Part shown: piece by piece, positions 22,741 to 33,165 of the stretch
Numbering within the stretch: the stretch's first letter is position 1
How the letters are laid out: each line of letters starts with the position of its first letter
Source of the DNA: Amaranthus tricolor
Taxonomy: Eukaryota > Streptophyta > Magnoliopsida > Caryophyllales > Amaranthaceae
Direction of reading: 5' to 3'
Assembly: GCF_026212465.1 (NCBI RefSeq)
Contig: NC_080056.1
Location: forward strand, 17,114,101-17,178,100
Length of the DNA stretch: 64,000 nt
Translations under genes and position numbers: made by a program
Notes under the pieces: generated by a model
The model's input: the letters and a program-made list of their open reading frames with translations, nothing else
What the model was told of the DNA's origin: nothing
Database searches by the model: none

Positions 22741-23133
22741 TGAACTTACAATGGAAAATTATGAAATAAAGAGAAATCATTGAGGTAGAATTAGATTATT
22801 GATGTAAAGTTTAGAGTTGTATTTTTTTTATTTGTCATGAATTGATGTATATGAATCACCCTAAGTGGTATTGGGTAATTAGGGTTATCCCTACTTTTCT
22901 TGTTTGTGGTTGTTCATTCGGTAGTTGCCGCGTGTAACAGGAGCGGCAATGTCGATACATAATTAACATTTAATAATAATGTTTAATACAAGAACATTGC
23001 ATAAGTCTCAAAATGTCGAACTGTTAAAAACTTTAAATTATAAAAACTGAAACTGTTTAAAACAAAAGTAAAATATTACATTTGATTAGGAATATTGTTT
23101 GCTAAAAATGAAAAAAAATACATCATCATCAAG
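22741..23133. other. Intergenic DNA, nothing recognised
   Basis: This stretch would be contiguous with the sequence left of 10919 before the Copia insertion. There is no ORF of note and no repeat I can name. Confidence 0.55.
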
Positions 23134-24550
23134 TCATCAATAAAGATACAAAAAGCAGCTAAGTTCTTGATAAATAGTTGCGGCCTGGATTGAAACCCGA
23201 ACTAAATCCTGCGAAATGCTGCCATCCATGATGGTGGTGCGTCGGTGCTCATTCAGTAACACACTAGGAGCAGAATTGTACGGAGTCCATTCCACCTGCA
23301 TGCAGGCCAAGTTAACAAATAAGAATAATGTGAAATTAAAAAGTACTCATAGATCCATGTTTGGAGCAATGTGAGGCAGTCCACAATGGTCTTGCAACTA
23401 GCCCTAGATGTCATTCCGAGCTGCCTATACAAGTAGGCCAAGGTCACCGCACCCCAGGCCACCTCCTGCTGATCGACGTTCACAGCAAGTATCGGGTGAG
23501 GTCGCATGCCAATTCTGGTCTTATCCGCTAGCAAGGTAGAACCGATGATAGCCATGTAGTACGCTGTCGTCTGGGTTTCCATGGCCTGGAACCTATGACA
23601 CAGCTGCATAAGTTCAGCAACGTTCACGCAGCCGCAGGTGAATGCACCTCTACGCCGAAGCTCAGACATAGGCTCCCCAAACAGATTGGTGATACCGACT
23701 TGCCACTCCGCCTCAGAAGGCTCAGCCGGCAGAGAACCTTCAATAGAAATGCCTAGTACGCGTTGCACGTCGTGCAACATAATTGTCATTTCCCCCATGT
23801 CATGTGGAAGGTGTTCATATCCGGCTACCACCTCTCCACGAACGCCGATATCAAAGCACAGTCGATGTGCTGGTGTATAATGTCCGATAGTCGGCCGAGG
23901 GAAGTGGTAGGTAGAACATCGTTTAGCGCATCGGACATATCCCTCAGTCGGATGATGGACTCCACCGGCCTATTCCTAATATGGCAATCCAGAATCGGAG
24001 GCGTATGCTCGGAGCCGTCGAAAATAAGTTTAGCTATGTGCCTTCCATAGCTAGGGATCAGTCGCGTATTTGTCAGCCCCCCGAGCTGGGGCGATGTGAC
24101 TAACCAATCCGTGTTAGCGGACTGTGAGGGCCTGCTCTCTAGTGGCGGCTCATTATCGACGAAACTACGTCCTACGTGCTCAGATGCGGTAGAAGAACTA
24201 GTGCCGCCACGTGCGAATCTCCCGTCGGGCCCCCGAACAACAGTCCAGTCCAATGGGCGAGAATCAAGAGCTTCGTATTGAACATCATCAGCATCATTAT
24301 CATCATCACTAGAAACCCCCCAACTACTCTGGATGTTGCTAAATTGGTTATCAAGAGGGGTTCGGACTAGGTCTAGCGCACTCGACCTTTGGGCAATACT
24401 GTGTCTGGCAGCCTCTTCCTGCCTAGCCCTCCTAGCAGAACTCGTTACCCCCCTCTCATGCGGGTACCCTCTAAGTAAGGTAGGCCTAGAACTATTACCT
24501 CTCAACAATTGTCTAAAAAACCCCTTTCCTTTTCCTTGATTACCAGCCAT
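23134..24550 (-). pseudogene. Plant mobile domain (aminotransferase-like) protein, broken
   Basis: On the minus strand the frame begins MAGNQGKGKGFFRQLLRG at 24550. A long Ser/Asp-rich region is followed by the plant mobile domain: RHIAKLIFDG, LDCHIRNRPVE, ALISAFVERW, then MGEMTIMLHDVQRVLGI, AWGAVTLAYLYRQLG and LLQTWIYEYF. A TAG replaces the usual Gln after FVERW (about 23825), and a frame shift follows within about 15 codons. A likely second exon starts after the acceptor TGCATGCAG at 23296 with EWTPYNSAP. The domain occurs in MAIN/MAIL silencing proteins and as cargo of plant transposons. With two breaks this copy is probably dead. Host gene or transposon cargo cannot be decided. Confidence 0.82.
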
Positions 24551-24560
24551 TTACTACAAT

Positions 24561-24848
24561 TTTTGACAATTTCATTAAATATTAATAATAAATGAACATA
24601 ATCAAATATTACATTACATTAACCACATGAACAAAAAACAATAATAATTTTCTAAATTGACAATAATCATAAAAATAATAACAACATCAACAAAATTCAT
24701 AACATTAATAATAATCATAACAATAATAACACAAATAATAATAATAATCATAACACTAATAACAAAAAAAAATTAAAAATAAAATTAAAGGATAATATAA
24801 TAACAATAATAATAATAACAACCACTATAATAATAATATAATAGTAAA

Positions 24849-24916
<68 letters not shown>

Positions 24917-25020
24917 TAATAATATAAAAAAATTATTCTAAAAAACAAAAAATGGAAAAAAAAGAAAAAAAACCAAACAACACCAATAATAAAAATAATT
25001 TTCAACACAACATACAAAGT
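24561..25020. repeat. (AAT)n-rich low-complexity DNA upstream of the plant-mobile-domain pseudogene
   Basis: AAT and AAC triplets dominate, with an almost pure AAT run at about 24851-24910. The minus-strand frame rich in Tyr and Ile across it is an artefact of the repeat. Confidence 0.85.
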
Positions 25021-25680
25021 TTATTATTAATAATAATAATATTAATTATAATAAATATATTTAAAATAATAAATTAATAATTAAAAGAAATATAATAATT
25101 TAATAATAAAAATAATAACAATCACAAAAATGATAAAAAAATTAATAATAATAACAGTAATAATAATAATAATAACAACAATAATAAAATTAAAAAAAAT
25201 AATAATAATTATCAAAAAGAAACGAAAAAAATAAATAAATAAAATGAATCGCCCAGATCTGGGCGATTCAATTTAATTTTTTTTTAAATTTAAATAATTT
25301 AGATTCGAAAAAAAAAACAACAATAATAACAATAATAATAAAAATAATATAAAAAAGTTATTAAAAATAAAAATAATAATAATAATTTTAACAAACATAT
25401 TTACATTAATAAATTAAAAATCAAAACATAAATATATATTTAATAATAAAAATAATAACAATCACAACAATAATAACAATAATAATAAAATTAATAATAA
25501 TAACAATAATAAAAATAATAATAATAACAATAATAATATAATTAAAAATTATAATAATTATTCAAAAACAAACGAAAAAAAAAATTTAAATTGAATCGCC
25601 CAGATCTGGGCGATTCAATTTAAATGTATATATTTTTTTCCGTTTGTAAATTTAAATTAATTACATTCGAAAAGAAACTA
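25021..25680. repeat. Diverged tandem duplication (about 345 bp) with a perfect palindrome in each unit
   Basis: Two units align through three landmarks in order: an AAT-rich stretch containing TAATAACAATCACAA (about 25110 and 25455), a spacer with AACGAAAAAA (about 25221 and 25571), and a palindrome centred on CGCCCAGATCTGGGCG. The landmarks are 345-350 bases apart. The palindrome is perfect over 26 bases at 25245-25270 and over 42 bases at 25584-25625. It is G/C-rich in an otherwise almost pure A/T setting. Confidence 0.8.
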
Positions 25681-26379
25681 CCTCGATTAATTGTTTGCGG
25701 ATTGAACTTAGTTTTTTCTCCAACAATTTGCTTTTGTAAGGTTGTTTTTAAGTATGGTAAGAAAAATTTTAGTGAGATTGTGGTATATGTAGAAAATTTT
25801 AAGTTTAATGGCAAAATCGTAATTTTTTGAAAATTCAGGGGCAAATTCATAATTTCCTCAGGGGAGGGGGTGGCGATAAAATAAAAAGGGTGACGAAATT
25901 TAAGAATTGCGTTTCTAAAACCTAGGTGTTTGCATGAGGGAATAGGTTGACACCTAAATTAAATATAATATCATGTTTGTCTATAGGGACTTGGTATAAG
26001 ACTTTTAAGTATCAACTCTTCAACTCCCACCTTTTAATATCCTAAAGGTAGAAAGACTAGAATGAGACTTAGATTTATTTAAAAATGATAATTTTACAAT
26101 TAATGAAGTAAAATGGACAATATACAATAAGAATAAATTAGTAACTTTATAACAATTTTTAATTAAAGCTATTTCCATTCTAAAATTTTACCAAACATAA
26201 ACATAAAACATTTTTTCATAAAGTATTATCCCAAATGTCACACATGAGTATCACAATTTTTATTCCCCGTGCCAAAACACCCCCCACAAAGTAATTAAAA
26301 GATTTAAAACCTTCTCTCAGATTTTCTCTCACTAAAATAACTTTTCTGTTTTCTTCTGCGTTTCCAAACCTGAACTCTT
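25681..26379. other. Intergenic AT-rich DNA upstream of the formiminotransferase-like gene
   Basis: No gene is seen. Short opposing frames at 25620-25850 have no recognisable content. The end of the stretch should include the promoter of the next gene, but I could not pick out a convincing TATA box. Confidence 0.5.
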
Positions 26380-26455
26380 TTTTTCTTGGAACTCCATCAC
26401 CGGCAGCCGGCAGGTCTTCGATCTCCAGCACCGGCGATCTCGGGCCATCACAACA
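26380..26455 (+). other. Candidate 5' leader exon of the formiminotransferase-like gene
   Basis: A short G/C-richer block ends CATCACAACAG followed by GTCTTT, a usable splice donor. It lies about 1.4 kb before the exon carrying the ATG. Leader introns of this size are common in plants. No transcript evidence is available here, so this is a guess from composition and the splice motif. Confidence 0.35.
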
Positions 26456-26682
26456 GGTCTTTGCTTTCAATCTCTTTTCTCAAACGTTTAAACTTCAATG
26501 GTTTTTTCTTATTCTCATTCAATTACTTCTTCATACGTATACACTTGTTTATATATAAAAGAGTTCGCTAACTAACTTCCTACGATTAAGGAAGTACAAC
26601 AGAATATTCTAACCTTTCTTAACAAGTTCTCTAAAAACATAATTAATATAATCAATTTCTTAACAAAGATCGTTATAAAGAT

Positions 26683-27013
26683 GGCCTTAGCTTGGGCAGG
26701 CAAGACAGCTATGAAGTGGGTCTAAATTATGGGTTTGAATTTGATAAAAAGCTTGGATTCTACTGTGGTTTTGTTGATGTTTGGACCTCAGTGTTTTAGA
26801 TTGAACACGGGTCACTTCTCTGCTCGGCTCCAGAGAATTATACATCAGATTCAGGGGCTGCTTATGAAGTACCCATTTATAGATCCTGAAGATGAGAGCA
26901 AAGATGACATTTTAAAAGAGCTTAGGTTGAAGTTTAAGTCTATTTGTGCTACTTTAGGACTGACATTGGTATGCAAGGGATACCCAAAAATGTCTGATGC
27001 TGATGATTATTGA
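26683..27013 (+). CDS. Unrecognised small ORF, 94 codons
   Basis: The open frame 26729-27013 reads FSARLQRIIHQIQGLLMKY, then DPEDESKDDILKELRLKFKS, and has ordinary coding-like composition with a charged, probably helical middle. A second ATG at 26681 (MALAWAGKTAMKWV-stop) precedes it in another frame. It lies in what would be the leader intron of the gene at 27885. I do not recognise a family. It may be a short real protein, an exon of a longer product, or a degraded gene fragment. Confidence 0.3.
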
Positions 27014-27884
27014 CTTTTGGGAATAACTAATAAGTGAGGTACAGTTAGTAATTTGTTGTGTTTTTCCTATAAAATAAGATAGTCTTATTGATAGTTTGCT
27101 ACCTTTATATTGTTAGTGCTAAGGCTGTGTCAGCTTAACCTTTTGAGCCTAGGTAAGTCAATTGATCTATACATGTTTTAAATTGCACTTATTTTAAAAA
27201 TTGACCCTCTTTTAAAAGCAGAGAATATACTTTAGTTTTTCTATTTTGATGCTACAACGAAAGTTTTAAGCCTAGGTAAGTCAATTGATCTACACTTGAT
27301 TTCATGTTTAGACTCTCTCTTTCTTAATATTTGCATTCTTGATTGACATGTCCTGAATTTGTGAATTATCTTTTGGTTGTTCAATTATATTAAGGAAATG
27401 TCTGGTGCTGTGAGCCATTGGTTATGAATATGAAACTTTTCACTCTAATGCTCAATTGTTCAGCCTGATGTTTTGTATGTGCTGACTGCTGCAGCACTTC
27501 ATTTTATTTCTTTAGCAACATCATAGCGTCTTTTTCCAGTAAAGCAGAAACTTCATGTTAGAGTGTTTAATATTGTTAAGCAGAAACTTCATGTTAGAGT
27601 TTTTAATATTGTTAAGCAGAAACTTCATGTTAGAGTGTTTAATATTGTAAATACATCATAGTTTCATGTTAGAGTGTTTAATATTGTAAGAAAAATGCTC
27701 ATTATACTGTAATGACACTTTAGGCAATGTAGTCATTTATGTAACCATGTGCATAAGTAAAGTATCAAATATGCAGTTTCATGGGTTTTTATTAGCCTGC
27801 AGTCCTGGCCGTTGTATGGTCATTACGAAGCTAATTGTGGGATTTGTCTTTCCTGTAGATTGGGAAGGCTAGTGGAGTAATAAA
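27014..27884 (+). repeat. Probable intron with a 30-bp direct repeat and a 36-bp tandem array
   Basis: The word AGCCTAGGTAAGTCAATTGA appears at about 27147 and 27272. From 27543 a 36-bp unit starting AGCAGAAACTTCATGTTAGA is repeated three times, with a fourth degenerate unit to about 27690. The stretch ends in CTTTCCTGTAG, a good splice acceptor at 27858. These repeats lie in non-coding DNA just before the first coding exon. Confidence 0.7.
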
Positions 27885-28958
27885 ATGTTAAGACCTGTGC
27901 TTGCTTGTTGCAAGTTATACATATCTGAAAGCCGCAACAAAGCTGCCCTTGTGTCTATTGAACGAGCTGTCAAGCTTTTGTCTGGAGCTAGAATTATCAA
28001 TAAGTTTGAAGATGAAACTTACAATAGAGTTGGTTATACTCTTGTTTCTAAGTTACCTCCAAATTTTTCTTCGGGCGATTGCTCTCTAAAAGATGTTGCA
28101 TTTGCAATGGTTAAAGCTGCTTTGATAGCAGTTAATTTCAATAGTCACAGTGGAACCCATCCTCGTCTAGGAGTTGTTGATCACATTTGCTTTCACCCAT
28201 TGGGTATTGCTTCTATGGAGCAAACGACTTATATTGCAAGGTCTTTGGCCAGAGAAGTTGGCACCAAGCTTGAAGGTTTGTTTACTTTATTTAGAATTAA
28301 AAGTAAATGACTTAAAGTTATGATGATGCTGTAATTGCAGTACTTAAATTCTGTTTCTTTTGATAATGAATGAGGGACGCACGTAACTTTCAAGGGCATC
28401 TACTCTTCCGTTGAGCACTCAATTTTTGAATCTGCAGTACCAACCTTTCTCTATGGAGCGGCACATGAAGAGGGACGCACTCTTGATTCCATTAGAAGAG
28501 GGCTTGGTTACTTTAGGCCCAACACTCGCGGAAATATTTGGGTTGGGGGGCCAAATTCGCAGCATTTACCTTTGTCCCCAGATGAAGGGCCTAGTCATGT
28601 TGATCTATCTAAGGGCGTTGTTGTTATAGGGAGTACAAGATGGGTGGATAATTACAATGTCCCAATCTTTTCAACAGATTTTTCAGCTGTTCGTAGAATT
28701 GCTAAACTCGTCAGCGAAAGAGGAGGTGGACTTCCGTCAGTGCAAGCTATGGCGCTTGCTCACGGTGAGGGAACAATCGAGGTAGCTTGCAATTTGTTGG
28801 AACCGAGCAAGGTTGGAGGCGATCAAGTTCAAATTGAGGTTGAGCGTCTTGCAAAGGAAGAAGGTATGGTTGCTGGAAAGGGTTACTTCACTGATTTTTC
28901 TGAAGAAAAAATCATCAATGCTTTCTTGGATTATAAAGATTCATCTATTGACCATTAA
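27885..28958 (+). CDS. Formiminotransferase N-terminal-domain protein (folate-binding, FTCD_N-like), two exons
   Basis: Exons 27885-28275 and 28438-28958 join in frame (donor G|GTTTG, acceptor CTGCAG|TA) to give 303 residues. Exon 1 reads MLRPVLACCKLYISESRNKA and SHSGTHPRLGVVDHICFHPL. Exon 2 reads VPTFLYGAAHEEGRTLDSIR, NYNVPIFSTDFSAVRRIA and RGGGLPSVQAMALAHGEG. This is the plant single-domain homologue of the formiminotransferase half of animal FTCD, about 300 residues long in Arabidopsis. It probably binds a folate; its plant reaction is not settled. Full length, no stops, normal splice sites. A leader exon probably lies upstream. This is the only complete host gene in the window. Confidence 0.93.
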
Positions 28959-29339
28959 CGTACTGAATTGTGAATATCATTGCCCTTGTATTAATTATAC
29001 ATTCATGAATTATGGAAAATTTATGGAGATGCTGTATTTTTTGTTGCATCTTGCTCTTATAATAATCACATGATGTAATTAGACTATGCGTTACTAGCTG
29101 TAATATACTCTATTGCCTGGAAATTAGGTTACTGAGCAGGGTAGAAATGTTTATATATTCCATCAGTCAAGTCTAAGTATGGTGTTAATGTATGTTCTGT
29201 GTGTTTTTGAATTTTATTTTCTGGTGTAGTTCTTGTAAGTTTTGTAAAATAGATCTATATTTGTCAGTGAGCAGAAAATGCAGTAGATTGATTTATAGAA
29301 GTTAGGAAAGCAACTATTCAAGCTGCAGCTGATAAATCA
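28959..29339. other. 3' flank of the formiminotransferase-like gene
   Basis: The 3' untranslated region should extend from 28959. A polyadenylation-like AT-rich stretch lies at about 29090-29180. No other gene is visible. Confidence 0.5.
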
Positions 29340-29515
29340 GCTCTTGTGAAGATGAGACCATCTCTAACAAGGGTCTCTTTAAACGGGTTGGGTTGGGTTG
29401 GGTCGGGGTTTGCTATCAAGCACAACCCATTTAAAGCTGTTTCCTGTTTTGTATGACCCGGCTCGTCCTGGCCCATTTAAAATAGACCTGCTGAAATCCA
29501 ACCCTTTAAACAGGT
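29340..29515. repeat. G/C-ended repeat remnant with GGGTTGGGT words
   Basis: TTTAAACGGGTTGGGTTGGG at the left and words such as AACCCTTTAAACAGG at the right form an imperfect inverted pair about 130 bases apart. This resembles the short non-autonomous repeats at the start of the window. Family uncertain. Confidence 0.4.
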
Positions 29516-30254
29516 GTAGTTGAGATCTCTTTTGAGGGACAATTCATTACATTTTAAGTGTACTTTGGTGATAGTCCAGTGTTTGAGCAATTTGATTTAA
29601 AATTTATCGAATCATCTAGGTCCAAAGTTTTAATCTAGACTATATGTTTGGAACCATTAGATGAAACAAAGCTGAGTATAGTAAATATGTGTTAAGTCCA
29701 GTGTTAAGAGTCTTTTTTATATTTGTATTATTGTTATGAAATTATTACAATAATCACAAATTTTTAAATGAGATAGTTTTTTGGTGAGATTATTTCTATT
29801 GAGCCTATCTATGTATATTTAGTTAGTTAAAATAAATAGTAATCAATTATAAAAATAAGCTAATTATATGAGTTCGTCTCACGATAAGACAACGTCATAC
29901 AAAATGAGATGAAATATAAAATAAATTTAAAGGGACTAGCAAATCTTTTTTATGTTGTATTAATTAAAGATATTATTACAATATAATTTCTGACCATAAT
30001 AATTTGTTAATATCTTGCGACGTTATTTTATTTTATGATCTTAATGTCATTAAGTGGCTTCTATCTAAAATGAAATTAGAGAGGGTTAAATGTACATAAC
30101 CGTACCCTTGTTTTGATAAACTAAAAAGAGGTTATTTTCGCCCTTGATAGCAAACCTGATGTGCAACTACACATAAATGAGAAGTTCAAATGATTTGAAA
30201 GTCAGTTGTTCAATTCATACGAGTTATATACAAAACCATTTACATTTATTAATA
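29516..30254. other. Intergenic AT-rich DNA
   Basis: No gene seen. A stretch at about 29870-29910 (GTCTCACGATAAGACAACGTC) resembles, loosely, words at about 14700 and 63860 and may be part of a dispersed repeat. Confidence 0.5.
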
Positions 30255-30350
30255 AGCTAAGTGTCTCAGTTGGTAGAGGTTTTAAAGATTGATAGCAATC
30301 ACACGGGTTCAAAACTTGTTAAGAACACTTTATAACTGATTTTTTTTTCT
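30255..30350 (+). mobile_element. tRNA-derived SINE candidate
   Basis: An A-box-like TGTCTCAGTTGG at 30262 and a B-box-like GGGTTCAAAAC at 30305 are 43 bases apart, close to the spacing in tRNA genes and tRNA-derived SINEs. The segment between them does not fold as a functional tRNA that I can see. It is followed by a T-rich run (30343 onward), which would end RNA polymerase III transcription. No target duplication was identified, so the outer limits are unknown. Confidence 0.5.
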
Positions 30351-30918
30351 TTTTCAAAAATCAATGCTAAAAATCTTGCAACACACGATTTGCCTCATTC
30401 ATTCGCTTCGCCCTCCCCATTACTGTTCTCCCTATGTTTTACTATGTTAAAAAAATAAAAATAAATACGTATTTCAAAAGAGTGGCTTCTCGGTCGCATT
30501 TTGTATCTAGTTCAACATTAGAGAATTCACCAAGTCCTCTTGATAACACTCAATATCAAGATAGTTGATGAATTTTTTAATGATATAATTATAACTTATT
30601 TTGAATGTGATTTGTTACAATACTTGTCAAATGATGATATTATGCGTCATTTTTAGAATATAAAAACTTGAAGTGGACAATTACCGTAAATAAAATGTTG
30701 ATGAGGTAAATTTTTTTAATTATCAATATCGACATCATTTGATTTTTTTCTAGGTGTCCGCCCCTGCACATTACATTAGTCCATTATGATTTGAAACTAA
30801 AGGACTATAATTCTTAGACCTCGTTGAAACAATAGACATGTCTTGCCCTATTATTGATATCCTTAATTACCTTAAAAAGAGAAAAAAAAAAGATATTCTT
30901 AATGATCATTAAACCATA
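30351..30918. other. Intergenic AT-rich DNA
   Basis: No gene or repeat family recognised. Confidence 0.55.
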
Positions 30919-31190
30919 CTCCCTCCTATTCACCTTAGGAGTTCAATTTGACTTTTTACGGATTTTAAGGAGAGTCAAAAGTGGGACCCTAAGGGTAAGA
31001 AACAGAGTGGTATAATGAGTTTTTAATGTAAGGGAGGAAAATTAGTATGGGTAATGAAGGGTATAATTGAAAATAGGATAAAGCTACTAAGGGTATAAAA
31101 GTCAAAAACCCATAACAAAAACAGAAATGGAACAATTAAGGTGACTTGACAATAAAAGGAAATGGGACACATAAGCTGAATAGGTGGGAG
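30919..31190. mobile_element. Stowaway-type MITE, 272 bp
   Basis: The left end CTCCCTCCTATTCACCTTAG and the reverse complement of the right end, CTCCCACCTATTCAGCTTAT, are inverted repeats. TA flanks both sides (30917-30918 and 31191-31192). It has no coding capacity. It differs in sequence from the Stowaway at 9621-9930, so it is a separate family. Confidence 0.9.
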
Positions 31191-31274
31191 TACTATTTAA
31201 TAAAAAACTTGAAAAATGACATGCATATTCTAAGACAGATTACCAAATCTAATGATATTAGTGGAGTAAATTTG

Positions 31275-31460
<186 letters not shown>

Positions 31461-31639
31461 AAAGGTGTTACTTTTTTCAGAAAAACGTGTTACTTTGGAT
31501 TTGTATTTTTTTCTGATAGTTACTGTTTTTTGGTAAAAGGTACTAGATTTTTTTAAAAACAAAAGTAATATAGTTTTTATGTAAAAGTAGCACGTTTATC
31601 TAAATTCTCATGTAAAAATTATGAACATTGGAATGTATA

Positions 31640-33165
31640 AAGGATGGTAACATTCATATAACATGATGTTCGAGAATTAGTGAAAGGAAATAATAAGCCT
31701 GCACAAGAAGAGAAAATTATAATGACGGATGCACAAAAGAAAGAATTTAATGGCTCTCGGAAAAATGATTTAAAGGGCTTAAGTTTTATTCATTCAGCAA
31801 TGGATGGATAAAACATGTTGGAGAAAATAGTTGCAGATGAAACATCTCATAAAGCTTGGGATATTCTCGGAAAAGATAAGATTTTTAGACAATTAAAATG
31901 AAGTGTTTGGCACACCATCAGAGTACATTGATCATGTTACTTCTATAGCAAACAACATAAAGCGCTTGGTGATGATATTAAAGAATTTTATATTGTTATG
32001 AAAATCCTTTGAGCAATGACGTCAAAATATGAAACTATAGTGTGCATGTTAGCCGAGCGTAACTCTAAAGGACTTTCATTAGATGAAATATATTGTACTC
32101 TTTTGGTTCATGAAAAAATAATAAATTCTTATGACCACATGAAGAGTAAGCATTACAAGTAAAATCATCAATGTCACTCAACAATACCAAAATGCAAGAG
32201 GTCGTGGTTGTGGCTATGGTGGCAGTAGAGGTCAAGGATGGAGAAACAAAGAACATTCAAATAAGTCTCATATTCAATATTTTAATTGCAATAATTATTG
32301 ACATTATAGTATTGAATGTTATTACAAAGCTCCTTCAAAAGAAAAAGTAAACCATGTTGAAAAAACTGAAGCTAAACCAACAAAAACTGTATTGATGGTA
32401 TGTAATGTTGATGAAGGTCAAGATTACATTTGGTATTTGGACACTGGTTCAAGAATATGTGCGATAATAAAGAAGTGTTCTCTGAAATTTATAATTCTTT
32501 CAATTCTTTTGTAGGATTTGGAGATAATACAAAAATTGAAATTATAGGAAAAGAAAAAGTTCCTATTCAGATAAACAATGGCAATATGGATTATATATCA
32601 AATTTTTTATATGCTCCAAAGCTTAAAAACAATCTTTTAAGTCTTTGTCAACTTTTGGAGAAAGGTTATGAAATAATCATGAAAAATGGGTTTTGTAGCA
32701 CTAAAGATAAAAACAATTGTTTCATTCCAAAATCTCAAATGATCAAAAATAGAATGTTTCCTTTAAAATTAAAGAATATAGCACAACCTTGTTCCAGCAC
32801 CATGATTAATGATTACACTTGTTTATGACATCTCAGATTAGGACATTTAAATTTTAATAGAATGAAGTTAATGCAACAGAAAAATATGGTAGTAGGTTTA
32901 CCTTTGTTTAAACAGCCAAAGCCAGCATGAGGAGATTGTATTATGGGAAAAAGAACATGGAGTCCCTTTCCCTATTAGAAAGAGCAAAAGAGCAAAGCTA
33001 ATCTCTCCCGAATCTTTTGGGAAGAAAAGCTACTTTATTACTTTTATTGATGATTATAGTCGAAAAACTTGGGTATATTTTCTTGTTGAAAGTTAGAAGC
33101 ATTAGAAGTTATTCAAAAATTCAAGCATTTGTTGAAAAGCAGAGTGGGTAATATCAAGACGGACC
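31640..33165 (+). mobile_element. Truncated Copia retrotransposon remnant (gag to integrase start)
   Basis: Forward frames give a gag remnant (DETSHKAWDILGK at about 31837, AERNSKGLSLDEIYCTLLVH at about 32050) and a decayed zinc knuckle near 32275 (FNCNNY-stop-HYSIECYYK). The protease start WYLDTG is at 32432 and continues in a shifted frame to 32828 (GFGDNTKIEIIGKEKVPI, NNLLSLCQLLEKGY). The pre-integrase RLGHLNFNRM lies at about 32835 and the integrase start FITFIDDYSRKTWVYFL at about 33038. The rest of pol and both LTRs are missing. It is a different lineage from the element at 10924-22735. Confidence 0.87.

Noticed and set aside
24748..25017. Tyr/Ile/Val-rich minus-strand frame of 89 codons
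   Set aside because: It is a translation of the AAT triplet repeat, not a gene.
30255..30330. A functional tRNA gene
   Set aside because: The A and B boxes are spaced correctly, but acceptor and anticodon stems do not pair.
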